NCBI GenBank assembly: GCA_039820545.1
Contig: JBCBPW010000004.1
Span: forward strand, 114,180 to 178,179
Direction: 5' to 3'
DNA from: JALEFZ01 sp039820545
Lineage (GTDB): Bacteria; Bacteroidota; Bacteroidia; J057
DNA length: 64,000 nucleotides
Shown here: positions 46,901-55,219 of the stretch, in pieces
Layout: each line of letters begins with the position of its first letter
Position numbering within the stretch: the stretch's first letter is position 1
The notes under the pieces: model-generated
What the model was told of the DNA's origin: nothing
The model's database searches: none
Seen by the model: only the letters and a program-made list of their open reading frames with translations
Position numbers and translations under genes: made by a program

Positions 46901-48467
46901 CGATGATGTAAGGAAGTTCAGGTTCCACCTGTACACGATAAGTCGAGCGTAGCCTGGGAGTAGAACTAATCCCCAGGATCACCTCTGCAATGTCGTCTCG
47001 TCCTAGTTGCTTGAGGAACACCTCTTCACGTGGGAGTCCTGCATCCTTGCAAAATTCCAAGATTTCAGGATGGTATTCTTTGCGATAGGCGAGGATGATC
47101 TTTCCCTTGGGGCGATTTTGTGGAATACCGAAGATTTGCCCTAGCACCTGGAGAAAATCCTCTAGCTCGGCTGGCTGATTTTGGTTGGCTCGATAGAAGA
47201 CTTCTTCCACCTGATCCAAAATGATGATGTAGGGTTTGCCGACCTGCGCTTCGAAATGATGCCAAGCGGCACGAAAATCTGAGGTATCCACCTCCTGATC
47301 TGTATGTTGGGGCTTGCTTACGTTGATTTTTTCTTCCAATTCCTCGATGAGCAACCCAATCTGAACTTTGGACGCACCTGTCAACTGGGATTCCGTATTT
47401 CTTAATTGTGTCAGGTTGTCTTCCAGCTTTTGTAGGTCCGCCTCAGAAAGAGGTTCCGCTGCCTGTCTTTGTGGGATTTCTCCGAATGCCTGTGCAAGCG
47501 TACCTGTCAAGCCTAGTGTATGATCTCTTCTTAGGTAAATGACATGTGCCTCTTTCTCCAGTCTCGGCAGCAAACCTGCATCTAGGAGGGAGGATTTGCC
47601 TACTCCTGACTGCCCATAAAAGAGGGTAATCGGTGCTGCATGCGTATCTAGCAGACGCGTGTATAGGGTACGGATGTATCTTCCTCTGCCAAAAAATAGC
47701 GCTGCCTCTTCAAATGTATATCGCTGGAGAAATCGAAAAGGTATTTCGGGTAAATCCCTTATGGGAGCCTCGGGCAATCCAAACAGATGATTATTTACTG
47801 CGGCGGGCAGACTCCATTCCCTCACTTTTTCAGATCCAGGCCGTACCAAGAGATTCCAGGGAAAACCATCGTAGCTTTCTGCCTCTTCCTCATCGTCGAA
47901 GACCAGCCCTCTTTGGGTTCCGCTGCCATATCTTAGTCTGACTTCGTCCTCTGCCTCTTCCCATGCCCTTGCGATATGCTGGCCCTGCCCCAAGCTGCTG
48001 TAAAAGCGGGAGGCGAGCATGGTGGCGAGATTATCTGAGATGGCTGTGTAGGTCCCAATGACTGTGGGTACACCTGCCTGAATGAGTTCTTCGGATTGCT
48101 GCTGGGTAGCGCATCCGTTGAGGAAAACGAGTTTGAGACTGTCCTGCCGACCGAGGAAACTTACCAATCCTTCGCCATGCGCGACTTCATTATGTCCTTG
48201 GGCGGACTCGAGAAGGAGCTGATAGCCATCGGCGTGGCCCCCGTAGTGGAAGAGGGCAATGCGGTCGCGGTATCTCTGACGCTGGAAGGTGTCGAGAATT
48301 TCGTCTATAGTAGCGTTGGGGAGTAAGACGATCTCGCAGAGTCCCGCATCTTCTGCGGGTTGAAGGGCCTTGCGGAGCGCAGCGATTTCATCCTTGAGGG
48401 TATGGAGGAAGCGACCTTCAGTTTTTTCATTGGCGAAGGCGAGGAGAATGACAGGAGGGGTATTCAT
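43938..48467 (-). CDS. CHAT peptidase - nSTAND ATPase - TM - propeller-like protein (copy 1)
   Basis: A 1509-aa protein. ATG 48467 (MNTPPVILLAFANEKTEG) is chosen because it matches the paralogue exactly; upstream in-frame residues do not. Residues 1-185: CHAT caspase-like peptidase, probable dyad H78 in HYGGHADG and C119 in FLNGCATQQQ. Residues 245-670: nSTAND1-type ATPase with Walker A GQSGVGKS (285-292), Walker B YIIILDQVEE (413-422) and HDTLAPLVRKEF; a charged coiled coil (about 340-385) sits inside. One transmembrane helix (about 737-756, NLMGFGAMGLVLLVVAFFF). Residues 780-1509: repeated strand units like a WD or quinoprotein propeller. The protease and ATPase are cytoplasmic and the sensor is probably across the membrane. 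Conflict or stress sensing is inferred. Confidence 0.88.
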   Translation of the reverse strand: MNTPPVILLAFANEKTEGRFLHTLKDEIAALRKALQPAEDAGLCEIVLLPNATIDEILDTFQRQRYRDRIALFHYGGHADGYQLLLESAQGHNEVAHGEGLVSFLGRQDSLKLVFLNGCATQQQSEELIQAGVPTVIGTYTAISDNLATMLASRFYSSLGQGQHIARAWEEAEDEVRLRYGSGTQRGLVFDDEEEAESYDGFPWNLLVRPGSEKVREWSLPAAVNNHLFGLPEAPIRDLPEIPFRFLQRYTFEEAALFFGRGRYIRTLYTRLLDTHAAPITLFYGQSGVGKSSLLDAGLLPRLEKEAHVIYLRRDHTLGLTGTLAQAFGEIPQRQAAEPLSEADLQKLEDNLTQLRNTESQLTGASKVQIGLLIEELEEKINVSKPQHTDQEVDTSDFRAAWHHFEAQVGKPYIIILDQVEEVFYRANQNQPAELEDFLQVLGQIFGIPQNRPKGKIILAYRKEYHPEILEFCKDAGLPREEVFLKQLGRDDIAEVILGISSTPRLRSTYRVQVEPELPYIIADDLLVDRDSPIAPVLQIVLTKLWQLTEKDEIRNFTVAKYQELQREGILLDSFYYQQMDKLQIQHPQLEASGLALDMLAYHTTVMGTSNAKADVEIKARYDQRPEASILLKSFKSLYLLSDTGGIMTSLAHDTLAPLVRKEFQQSGRPGQRASIILENKLLAYSKDPETVLDPADLATVEAGKLGMAAWKGDSLKLIEASRKHRDKLQQVRQRNLMGFGAMGLVLLVVAFFFYRSVQESQETEQYLTELNDSRVLTAKAAGLSSIDRSQAIRVAEMACEKGGVIVHEAEAKLQEIYNQGAAFPFYRRVIDLAESELPDPIFLEKMTLSPLKNHLLLFFIDSTDTRTGIVYDLIQETVAKRITGFRAACWADNEQNLIVQEGENKLALWDWENAQVGKFVTFKKSIEAFYYHRERERVLLSLVNGDLQSLDIGDFENQEVKTGFFQAPEKPVFYDLSQDFYINDEGIVRRISNKQNKRIPPQTWTRIQSYLASGREATFSIDAPEGVEAEGVFVIDAFGGMRFLDIFEENAQAQTIAAHGQPIRQFIVDAPYIYTFASPKGNQKETPDYALKKWKLGVFEQPVSTFLGSTAPFIGMYKDPDTKMVYTLDQKGKLRIWPESPHGGSTEMLRRDLHIHEITTLPENKRWHFSPSGEVAFVELSSRRWGLHLVELDTTLLAVEPILQEGYHVSFASDSLLYLWHPDERVLAALWDTSGLRVKEVVGAGMEDLLFDDASTPSKLWGLKSSGDKRWLMTDLLGSGLTYDLTSDSMTFIRGKISNFGETSDAIRLDMIEENEAGKHFWSEWQVENNRFVRVNLFEEDVQTLVNISASRPDFFYQSIGEEFKVLGNKGEHAISIYDHYFEEWHSVVLNTWGPIQQLAFETPNSIGYQDGGTIAIITANGEVVVINGKNYKPIFSTGPSALVTQRNQLLPKFTQVACTDEELRISTNGRNIYNIRLPVSIEAWLNEDPLPVIVLPEVRKDELLYGN

Positions 48468-48560
48468 AGGGTTTAAGACTAAGACAGAAGAGAACCGATC
48501 CCGTTTGCAGGACTCAAGAGACTGTGACAAATTGTCTCAATTCTGGAATCTCTTTTCACT

Positions 48561-48624
48561 ATTTAAAAAGAATCTCCTGAAAGGAAAAGTATCAAGTGGT
48601 GAATTATCGGATTTTTCGGGTTAT
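48561..48624 (-). promoter_or_regulatory. Conserved upstream element of CHAT-nSTAND copy 1
   Basis: The 30 bases 48561-48590 are identical to 53281-53310 upstream of the paralogue, and the next 34 bases are mostly identical. On the coding strand it contains TTGAxACTTTTCC, AGGAGATTC and TTTTTAAAT. It ends 94 bp before the start codon. I could not match a TAnnTTTG box; a promoter or operator is likely. Confidence 0.55.
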
Positions 48625-48658
48625 TGGTAGCATGAAAATGCCTCTTCCTTTCTATCCC

Positions 48659-51600
48659 TTAATCTAGTCCTACATTTAGCAATTCTTTCTTACGTTTTTC
48701 CGATAGTCTGGCAACAGGTAATGTGGAATCATTGAGCAGATCGAGAAATGTAAGGGGTAAAGGAACAATCTCTTCGTCTATTAGCACGAGATTTGGGTAG
48801 CAAGACAAACTTTGGGTCACCCCATATTGGTTTTTATCAGATTCGAATAAGATACTTTTGTTGAGCCCATCGATCACAATTAGTTGCCCCTCATCCGTAA
48901 TGATACTAATGGTCCCACGAGTTTGATCATCCATCAAAAAGGGTTCCTCAAAGGCAATCTGCGCGATTCTTCCCACACCAATGAGAGGAATGCTAGATGT
49001 CGTTCCAGCTTGGAAGTCATAAATATGGATTTCTGGATTTATTTTATCTGTATATACGGCTAGTTCTGGGGTAAGCATATGAATGTAAATCTCATTCACG
49101 ATGTTTGGGGATCTCATCAGAATTCGTTTTTCTATTTTTGTAGGTTCAGGTACACTACTGACCAATAGCTGTCCTAGCTTACGAAGCTGTCCACTTTTTA
49201 TCATCCACGCTGACAAGTATTTCTGTATATAGTTTACCGTATCAGAATCTATTATTTTAGGTATACGATTGCTTTCGAGCATGGCGAAACTAAGGATACT
49301 AGGGGAAGGGTAACGATAAAATACGCCTTGTTCAGGTCTCATGCGTTCTGGTGTAGACGGTGGGTAAGCCACTTGAAGGGTATCCACTAAATTACGTACC
49401 TCCCACGTACTATCTCCAAATATCAAGCCCCATGGCCCATTTTCTAGAGGTGCAATGTCTTGAACGTGTCTATCTTGTAGCGTGAGGGCAGCGTAGGGAT
49501 GTTGTTCCACGCGATCTTGATCGGTATTGGAGGTGATTTTGGTAGAGGAGGCCGTGACGAAATCCACCGCGTGGTTCCAGATCCTGATCCTGTTTTTGAG
49601 GTCCATGGTATATATATCGCGCGTGCGTTCGTCTACGAAGCATCCTACATGAGGGGCATCTCCACCACTAAAGATGATGGTGGGTTGATTGGGATAAACG
49701 GACCGTCTCTCAAAAGGATACAGACGTTTCTTGTCTTGACCATAATATTGGCGATCCCATGCGCTGCGAGCAGGATTTCTGTAGAAAGTATAATAGTGTT
49801 CATTGGTAAAATATACTTCATTAAAATGTGGCTCTACGGAGGACGAGATGTACTGGGAGCCGCCATACGTTTTTTGGGAGAGATAGCTCATGAACACTTC
49901 TTGAGTATACGTACTTTTATTCGGTGGAAAGTAAGGATTACCCAACATGTAGGTTCCTCTTCCTACCAATGTATCTGCACTCGGGAAGACAGGAATAGAA
50001 AAAGCCTCAAAGAAAACTCTGTTCTTGATGCTTAGCACTTGAGAGAGAGCCCCGTTATTCTTTGTCTTAAAGAATGTGGAAAAACGAAGTTTTTTGGATG
50101 TACTCGTTGGGTCGTTGATAGAGGATATTTGACGAATTGCTCCTTGACGAGAGACATAAAAATCTTGATTAAGGGAATAAAAATATGTCTTTATCGAGTC
50201 TGAGAGAGATTGAGGCTGATTCTGGAAATCAGATAACTTAAGACTAGCAAATTTTCTCCATCCCTGATATTCGGGATTCCCTAGTCTGAGATTTCTAAAT
50301 TTAAATGCTGCTCGTTTGTATGTGCCAAATCCATCATGGGGAAGTTTTTCATACAGCCTACAATCTTCTTTTGAAAAGGCAATCAACACTTCCTGTCGTT
50401 TGGGGTGGTAGTAAAATGCCTCTACATGTTCACCAGGGAATGTAACAAAGTTTTGTTCCTGTCCTTTTTCCCAATTCCAAATAGATACCTTATCCTCACC
50501 TTTTTGAACCAGAAGTTGGTCCTCAGCGTCTGTCCAGGCCGTATATTGAACATCTTTCAACCTTTGAATCACCTTTCCTTCCTTAAGATCGAAAATGAGT
50601 GTCGTATGTTTGTCTCTATCGCTGTGATAGTATAGTAGTAAGTAGTTTTTCTGCGGACTTAGGGTCATCTTTTTTAGAAACATCGGATGGGGGACGGCTG
50701 TACCATCTAGCGTAAAACTGGCCTTGTAAGGACTTGGGATCGACTTATTATACATGATGTTCATCAAGGTTCTCCATGCCTCTGGAGAGACTTCTTTAGT
50801 CGTATCACAAGCGAGTTCGGCTACGCGTATAGCTTCTGTAGGGTCTATGTGGACAAGTGCTTCTGCTCTATCTGCCAACATCCGAGAGGTTCCCAACTCT
50901 ACAAATTTCCTTTGTTCTGCTCGTCTTTCCAGTACACTTTGGTAGTAAAAAAGACCCATGATCACCAAGACCACTCCAAAGGCTCCGAATCCCATTCGCG
51001 TAATTCTGCGGTTGCGTTGCAGTTTCTCTCGATATTTTCGGCTAGACTCGATGATTTTTAGCGTATTTCCCTTCCATGCTGCCATGCCATGTTCACCTTC
51101 TTCCACCAAGGAAAGATCGGAAGGGTCCAGTAAGGTATCGGGATCTTGCTCGTAGGCTAGCAGTTTATTCTCTAGGATCAAGCTCGCCCGCTGCCCTGGT
51201 CGTTCAGATGTCTGAAACTCCTTGCGTACCAGTGGAGCTAAGGTGTCGTGCGCAAGGCGGGTGAGATTGCTTCCCGCTTCTGTCAATAGATACAGCGATT
51301 TAAATTTACTGATCAAAGAACCTGCTTCGGGCCTGTGTTCGTAACGGTTTTTGAGCTCCTCCTCCGAACGCGCATCTGCTGTCCCCATAGAAGTCGTGTG
51401 ATAGGAAAGCATATCCAAAGCCAGTCCTGAAGTCTCTTGTTCGGGAAAGGCCGTCTTGAACTGTTTCATTTGTTGGATGTAGAAGCTATCCAGCAAAAGA
51501 CCCTCACGCTGTAACTCCTGATATTTGGCAACAGTAAAATAGCGATCCTGCTCATGCTGAGTGAGTTGCCAAAGCTTAGTCAAGGTGATCTGAAGGACAG

Positions 51601-53218
51601 GTGCGATAGGAGAATCACGGTCTACCAATAGATCTTCGGCCATGATGTGTGGTAAGTCAGGCTCTACCTGGACTCTATAGTGTGCTTTCAGCCTGGGAGT
51701 AGAAGCAATGCCTCTGATGACTTCTTCAATATCTTCTTTCTCCAAATGCTGGAGAAAAACCTCCTCACGGGCAAGCCCTTCTTCTTTACAAGCTTCCAAG
51801 ATTTCGGGATGATACTCCTTTCGGTAAGCAAGGATGATTTTGCCCTTGGGGCGCTCCTGCGGGATACCAAAAATGCGAGACAGTACCTCTAGGAAATCTT
51901 CTAGCTCTAATGGCAGGCTCACATTGGGCCTGTAAAAAAGCTCTTCTACCTGATCAAGTATGACGATATACGGCCTGTCTGTCTGAGCTTCCAAGTTTTT
52001 CCAAGCGGCGCGAAAATCAGAAGTATCCCAATCCTGTATTTCATCTGCCTTTTGGGGTTTTCCCGATTGAATTTTTTCTTCCAGCTTCTGAATGAAGCCT
52101 TCAATTTGTTCCTTGTTGGCGCCTTTTAGTCGAGACTCAGTCGTGCGAAGCTGCTGGACACTTTCCTCTAAGCTTCTCAAAGCTTCCTCTGTCAGGGGTT
52201 CTAGACTTGTATTTTGAGGGATTGTTTGAAATGCCTGAGCAAAAGTCCCCAATAAGCCCAACTGTTGGTCCCTTCGGAGGTAAATGACGTCTGCTTCTTT
52301 TTCTAATCTTGGCAAGAGCCCAGCATCTAATAGAGACGATTTCCCCACACCTGATTGACCATAAAATAAAACAATGGGAGCTGCATGTGCATCCAATAAG
52401 CGTGTATACATGGTGCGGATGTACTTTCCCCGACCAAAAAATAGCTCGGCTTCCTCATAGGTGTAGCGTTGTAAAAAATGAAAGGGTGCTTCAGGAAGAT
52501 CACGTGCGGGAGGAGCAGGTAAGCCAAAAAGATGATTATTGACAGCTCCTGGCAGGCTCCATCCCTTCACCTTTTCCGATCCAGGCCTGACCAATAAGTT
52601 CCAGGGAAACCCATCATATTTTTCTTCTTCTTTCTCCTCTTCATCATCGAAGACTAATCCCCTTTGATTTCCACCGCCATAGCGTAATCTGACCTCATCC
52701 TCTGCTTCTTCCCAAGCCCTTGCCATGTGTTGTCCCTGTCCCAGACTGCTGTAGAAACGGGCGGCGAGCATTGTGGCGAGATTATCTGAGATGGCCGTGT
52801 AGGTCCCGATAACAGTAGGAACACCTGCCTGAATGAGTGCTTCGGATTGCTGCTGGGTCGAGCAGCCATTGAGGAAGACGAGTTGTAGGCTGTCTTGCTT
52901 ACCGAGGAAACTCACCAATCCCTCGCCGTGGGCGATTTCATTGTGTCCTTGTGAGGACTCAAGTAAGAGTTGGTAGCCATCAGCATGGCCCCCGTAGTGG
53001 AAGATGGCGATGCGGTCACGGTATCTCTGACGCTGAAAGGTACCTAGGATCTCGTCTGTCGTAGCGTTAGGTAAAAGGATAATTTCGCAGAGTCCCGCAT
53101 CTTCTGCGGGTTGAAGGGCCTTGCGAAGCGCTGCCATTTCATCCTTAAGCGTGTGTAGGAAGCGACCTTCAGTTTTTTCATTGGCAAAGGCGAGGAGGAT
53201 GACAGGAGGGGTATTCAT
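48659..53218 (-). CDS. CHAT peptidase - nSTAND ATPase - TM - propeller-like protein (copy 2)
   Basis: A 1519-aa paralogue of the downstream gene with identical domain order. The first 181 residues differ at only about 13 positions, counted by eye: H78 (HYGGHADG) and C119 (FLNGCSTQQQ) are kept. Walker A is GQSGVGKSS (287-295), Walker B is YIVILDQVEELF and HDTLAPLVRKEF recurs. The transmembrane helix is MGFGAFGVVLVIMGLFYY. The propeller-like C-terminal half is clearly more divergent, with an extra segment near KSTYTQEVFMSYLSQ. No terminator is seen after the stop; 191 bp later copy 1 begins, so read-through from this gene is possible. Start ATG 53218. Confidence 0.88.
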   Translation of the reverse strand: MNTPPVILLAFANEKTEGRFLHTLKDEMAALRKALQPAEDAGLCEIILLPNATTDEILGTFQRQRYRDRIAIFHYGGHADGYQLLLESSQGHNEIAHGEGLVSFLGKQDSLQLVFLNGCSTQQQSEALIQAGVPTVIGTYTAISDNLATMLAARFYSSLGQGQHMARAWEEAEDEVRLRYGGGNQRGLVFDDEEEKEEEKYDGFPWNLLVRPGSEKVKGWSLPGAVNNHLFGLPAPPARDLPEAPFHFLQRYTYEEAELFFGRGKYIRTMYTRLLDAHAAPIVLFYGQSGVGKSSLLDAGLLPRLEKEADVIYLRRDQQLGLLGTFAQAFQTIPQNTSLEPLTEEALRSLEESVQQLRTTESRLKGANKEQIEGFIQKLEEKIQSGKPQKADEIQDWDTSDFRAAWKNLEAQTDRPYIVILDQVEELFYRPNVSLPLELEDFLEVLSRIFGIPQERPKGKIILAYRKEYHPEILEACKEEGLAREEVFLQHLEKEDIEEVIRGIASTPRLKAHYRVQVEPDLPHIMAEDLLVDRDSPIAPVLQITLTKLWQLTQHEQDRYFTVAKYQELQREGLLLDSFYIQQMKQFKTAFPEQETSGLALDMLSYHTTSMGTADARSEEELKNRYEHRPEAGSLISKFKSLYLLTEAGSNLTRLAHDTLAPLVRKEFQTSERPGQRASLILENKLLAYEQDPDTLLDPSDLSLVEEGEHGMAAWKGNTLKIIESSRKYREKLQRNRRITRMGFGAFGVVLVIMGLFYYQSVLERRAEQRKFVELGTSRMLADRAEALVHIDPTEAIRVAELACDTTKEVSPEAWRTLMNIMYNKSIPSPYKASFTLDGTAVPHPMFLKKMTLSPQKNYLLLYYHSDRDKHTTLIFDLKEGKVIQRLKDVQYTAWTDAEDQLLVQKGEDKVSIWNWEKGQEQNFVTFPGEHVEAFYYHPKRQEVLIAFSKEDCRLYEKLPHDGFGTYKRAAFKFRNLRLGNPEYQGWRKFASLKLSDFQNQPQSLSDSIKTYFYSLNQDFYVSRQGAIRQISSINDPTSTSKKLRFSTFFKTKNNGALSQVLSIKNRVFFEAFSIPVFPSADTLVGRGTYMLGNPYFPPNKSTYTQEVFMSYLSQKTYGGSQYISSSVEPHFNEVYFTNEHYYTFYRNPARSAWDRQYYGQDKKRLYPFERRSVYPNQPTIIFSGGDAPHVGCFVDERTRDIYTMDLKNRIRIWNHAVDFVTASSTKITSNTDQDRVEQHPYAALTLQDRHVQDIAPLENGPWGLIFGDSTWEVRNLVDTLQVAYPPSTPERMRPEQGVFYRYPSPSILSFAMLESNRIPKIIDSDTVNYIQKYLSAWMIKSGQLRKLGQLLVSSVPEPTKIEKRILMRSPNIVNEIYIHMLTPELAVYTDKINPEIHIYDFQAGTTSSIPLIGVGRIAQIAFEEPFLMDDQTRGTISIITDEGQLIVIDGLNKSILFESDKNQYGVTQSLSCYPNLVLIDEEIVPLPLTFLDLLNDSTLPVARLSEKRKKELLNVGLD

Positions 53219-53280
53219 AGGGTTTGAGACTAAGAGAAGAAAGAACCGATCCCATCTCATGTATCAGTTCTCTCTTCTCT

Positions 53281-53344
53281 ATTTAAAAAGAATCTCCTGA
53301 AAGGAAAAGTCTCAAGGTATGAATTATCTGGTTTTTCGAGTTAT
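53281..53344 (-). promoter_or_regulatory. Conserved upstream element of CHAT-nSTAND copy 2
   Basis: Matches 48561-48624 (30 identical bases at 53281-53310, then mostly identical). It starts 63 bp before the start codon and its far edge abuts the stop codon of the secreted gene at 53341. The duplication therefore included upstream DNA, and the element was retained. Confidence 0.55.
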
Positions 53345-54978
53345 CGACTCAAAGGAATTCGGATATATTGAGTTGTATAGCTCTTTTGGTACAAGTTGAA
53401 AAGGGCATCTTCTGGTCTGGAGGTGCCTTCAACAATAAGCGTCTGACTATCAGGTTGAAAGAATCGATTCACTCTGAAGTCTACTTCTATCTCACCACGC
53501 AGTGCCAACGTATTCCTTTCCATTTGTCCATCTGCACCGATCGTTACGTGAACCGTAGACAGATTTTTATTGAGATCCAGTGTCGAATAAAATTTTTCCT
53601 CTTCAGAATCAATTAAGTCCTGATTGTCTACGTGGTCATTGAAGATGAAGTGAAGATTTTCTCCATCAAAACCTAGGGCATAGCCAGACCATGACTCACT
53701 GTAGTTGTAAAATATAGACCTGCGGGTGATCATCTGCTCCCAAAGCAGGGTCCCTTCCGCACTGACAGTAGTCAGTAGGATGTCATAGGACGTATATTCT
53801 CTATTTTGCTCGAGGTTAGTACGACTCATGGGATCTGCGTCTCCCGATGCGAGCCTCGTCAATCCTGGTAGAGGAACTACCTTCTTTGTCCTGTGCTGCT
53901 CATGAATGATCGTATATCCTCCATCTGCTCGTTGGATGATCCGCGACATGTACATGTTGGTGATCCCTAGCTCTAGCGATAGGGCCGTTCGATAGGTATC
54001 TGCTTTTTCTTTTTGAGCCTTGTACTCGTCTTCGCTGATGAAATGAAGAACTTGAGCTAAGCTGAAGTTGAAAAATGACTTTTGGAGAACTTGCCCATTG
54101 GTAGGATCGATGGTGAGGTGGAAAACCCCTGCTTTGGGAGTCTTAAATTTAGGTTTGCGCTTAGTCTCAGAAAAATAACCTGTACAAACCAAGTGGCGAT
54201 TGTGATTCTCAAAAATGATGGGGTTGAATAAGTAGTAATCTCCTACAGGAATCTCAAAGGTCGTTTGCCCCATTTCTTCTAACTCTTCCTTCACCAGCTG
54301 AATAATATTGGGTTCCTTTTTCTTTGTCGCAATGAAAGCCAGTTTATATTTAGTCTGATCAGCAGTTAGAGCCTTTACTTCCTCTGGTGTGAGGGGATTA
54401 TATACATTGGGATAAAGGGGATGTTTGGTAGTCGCCAGCAATTGTCCTGTTTGAGCAGGGTATTGAATGTGCTCGATAGGCTGAGGAAAGGGAATATTAT
54501 TATAAGCAGTGGGAAATCGGATATGGGATGATTGTGAAGAAAAATCCGATTGGGCATTTGCCAGTGTGAATGTCTCTACAGGCGCATCGCTTTTTTGGAT
54601 CGCGAGGGTTTCATAGTCGAGCAAATAAGCTTGGGTCGTTGCTTCTTCCTGCTTCGGTCTGAAATAAAGATAAGTTCCATTTTGGGTGGAGATCATCCCT
54701 TGATAAAAGGAGGGAGAAAGGTTGATGTTTTTACGATCAACTCTTTCAAGCGTTTGGATATCAGTCGCAATGAGGGCGTAGGAAAAGGCTTCTTGAAGAT
54801 TTCCCTTTCTTTGGAGGGTGATATATGTACCATTGTAGGTACCTAGATATTCAAGCGTGGTTTCAAATAGCGAACTACTTTCTGCAGGACCTAACTGGTA
54901 GGTAGTCGAGTCTTGAGAAAAACTAGGGAGGCAGGATAATGTGAATATGACAAGTAGGGAAAAGGCGTGTATTTTCAT
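53341..54978 (-). CDS. Secreted protein of unknown function, 545 aa (paralogue A)
   Basis: A signal peptide (MKIHAFSLLVIFTLSCLPSF, cleavage near SQD) is followed by a soluble beta-rich protein. It is a paralogue of 57015-58643: both open with a YxLGP/FVIGP then YLGTYxGxYITL pattern, share SxxSHIRFPTAYN / TIRFPSTTYK, and end with GFDGENLHFIFNDHVDN / AFDGDDLHFVFNDRIEN and FFQP. Strand-loop repeats suggest a propeller. No catalytic motif or T9SS tail is visible. It ends at the conserved element of the CHAT-nSTAND gene and starts 241 bp from the T9SS protein gene. Confidence 0.75.
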   Translation of the reverse strand: MKIHAFSLLVIFTLSCLPSFSQDSTTYQLGPAESSSLFETTLEYLGTYNGTYITLQRKGNLQEAFSYALIATDIQTLERVDRKNINLSPSFYQGMISTQNGTYLYFRPKQEEATTQAYLLDYETLAIQKSDAPVETFTLANAQSDFSSQSSHIRFPTAYNNIPFPQPIEHIQYPAQTGQLLATTKHPLYPNVYNPLTPEEVKALTADQTKYKLAFIATKKKEPNIIQLVKEELEEMGQTTFEIPVGDYYLFNPIIFENHNRHLVCTGYFSETKRKPKFKTPKAGVFHLTIDPTNGQVLQKSFFNFSLAQVLHFISEDEYKAQKEKADTYRTALSLELGITNMYMSRIIQRADGGYTIIHEQHRTKKVVPLPGLTRLASGDADPMSRTNLEQNREYTSYDILLTTVSAEGTLLWEQMITRRSIFYNYSESWSGYALGFDGENLHFIFNDHVDNQDLIDSEEEKFYSTLDLNKNLSTVHVTIGADGQMERNTLALRGEIEVDFRVNRFFQPDSQTLIVEGTSRPEDALFNLYQKSYTTQYIRIPLSR

Positions 54979-55219
54979 AGATCATGCGTTATGATTGGGA
55001 CAATAGATACTAACCATTCAAGTCTGTTGAGCGCTAACATAGCTTACGCAACGGCTTTTAATGGAAAGAACGAAAAAGAGATTCAGGTAGTCAGCTCCTA
55101 CCTTGTTTTTTTGTTTGTACGGATGATGAAATAATTTGTTTTATTATTTATCTTTAAAATGTCTTTTAGATAGGGTTGGTATATTTGTCCCTGTCAGCGA
55201 GTCCGTCTTCACTGGTCCC

